Shown here: piece after piece, positions 5,505-5,627 of the stretch
How positions within the stretch are numbered: the first letter of the stretch is position 1
Layout: every line of letters begins with the position of its first letter
Assembly: GCA_020630455.1 (NCBI GenBank)
Contig: JAHDBK010000276.1
Location: forward strand, 1-5,627
Source: Saprospiraceae bacterium
GTDB lineage: Bacteria > Bacteroidota > Bacteroidia > Chitinophagales > Saprospiraceae
Direction: 5' to 3'
DNA length: 5,627 nt
Position numbers and translations under genes: made by a program
The notes under the pieces: model-generated
Told to the model about the DNA's origin: nothing
What the model saw: only the letters and a program-made list of their open reading frames with translations
Databases searched by the model: none

Positions 5505-5516
5505 TTGAGCGACATC
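5441..5516 (+). repeat. attC-like recombination site D (unit 4 / unit 5 junction)
   Basis: The left outer box TGCTGAGAAC (5444-5453) complements the start of unit 4; the right outer box GTTGAGCGAC (5504-5513) opens unit 5, followed by A at position 11 as in every other unit. The inner stem is a perfect 8-bp inverted repeat, GCACATGA (5457-5464) with TCATGTGC (5492-5499), around a 27-base GC-rich loop, the same loop size as site B. Spacers are ACT on the left and TTCC on the right. Confidence 0.8.
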
Positions 5517-5627
5517 ACTTTTTAGAATTTTTTGGTTAATCTTCCTAGCTCGTAAAAATGGAAAATTTCGACTAATTTTCAGTTCTCATACTTGGCAAAA
5601 AATTGACCAAGAAACCAAAGTGATTGT
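5505..5627 (+). mobile_element. Start of a fifth cassette, no gene visible
   Basis: The unit begins with the box GTTGAGCGAC plus ATC (5504-5516), so a matching GTCGCTCAAC preceded by C is predicted at its far end, outside the window. No frame of more than a few codons starts here on either strand. Right-hand AACCAAAGTGAT (5613-5624) complements ATCACTTT (5514-5521) plus GGTT (5534-5537) with a 12-base interruption. A smaller CTTGG/CCAAG pair (5591-5595 and 5606-5610) lies near the end. The gene may simply start further on, or this may be a structured non-coding leader. Confidence 0.5.

Noticed and set aside
52..5513. Units as transposons or MITEs with terminal inverted repeats
   Set aside because: Each unit has a different repeat, units abut with no target duplications, none encodes a transposase, and each junction carries a hairpin; cassette recombination explains this better.
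2312..5516. CRISPR array or repeat-spacer locus
   Set aside because: The repeats differ from each other, are separated by 0.8-1.2 kb of coding DNA, and no cas gene is present.

Overview
The window is AT-rich and holds five complete-length genes, all on the plus strand, separated by compact, GC-richer palindromic sites. None of the four first-gene or stand-alone starts has a convincing Shine-Dalgarno sequence at normal spacing. They sit in A/T-rich leaders instead, and one product is a lipoprotein. This style is common in Bacteroidota, so that phylum is my best guess, but no phylogenetic marker is present. No integrase, tRNA, rRNA, IS element or CRISPR array is seen.

Layout: 1-64, right part of a recombination-like site; 53-2373, unit 1, with a putative type II restriction endonuclease (131-988) and a beta-class DNA adenine methyltransferase (992-2344); 2312-2385, site A; 2374-3231, unit 2, a lipoprotein with a C-terminal peptidoglycan-binding domain (2404-3159); 3165-3243, site B; 3232-4333, unit 3, a DUF2971-like protein (3402-4160) behind a 161-base leader; 4190-4345, long site C; 4334-5504, unit 4, a large PIN-domain protein (4358-5440); 5441-5516, site D; 5505 to the end, the start of unit 5, with no gene visible.

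The main discovery is the rule that organises the window. Every unit begins with GTT plus seven unit-specific bases and ends with the exact reverse complement of those bases followed by AAC: GTTCCACACC/GGTGTGGAAC, GTTCTCGGCA/TGCCGAGAAC, GTTCGGTGAC/GTCACCGAAC and GTTCTCAGCA/TGCTGAGAAC. The match is 10/10 in all four complete units. It then has one fixed mismatch at position 11 (A at the 5' end, C at the 3' end, always) and two more complementary bases. Between each AAC and the next GTT lies an imperfect hairpin. This is the logic of integron gene cassettes: the two outer boxes of an attC site come from the two ends of one cassette and pair once it is circular or single-stranded. The boxes do not follow the classical GTTRRRY consensus, and the complementarity is longer than the usual 7 bases. 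I therefore read the window as part of a divergent integron-type cassette array, or of an unnamed cassette system working the same way.

The cargo fits such an array: a self-contained restriction-modification pair, a nuclease-fold PIN protein and a DUF2971-like protein of the kind often met in accessory DNA, plus a surface lipoprotein. Apart from the R-M pair, the genes need not work together. They look like independent cargo kept in one orientation, probably read from outside promoters or weak internal ones.
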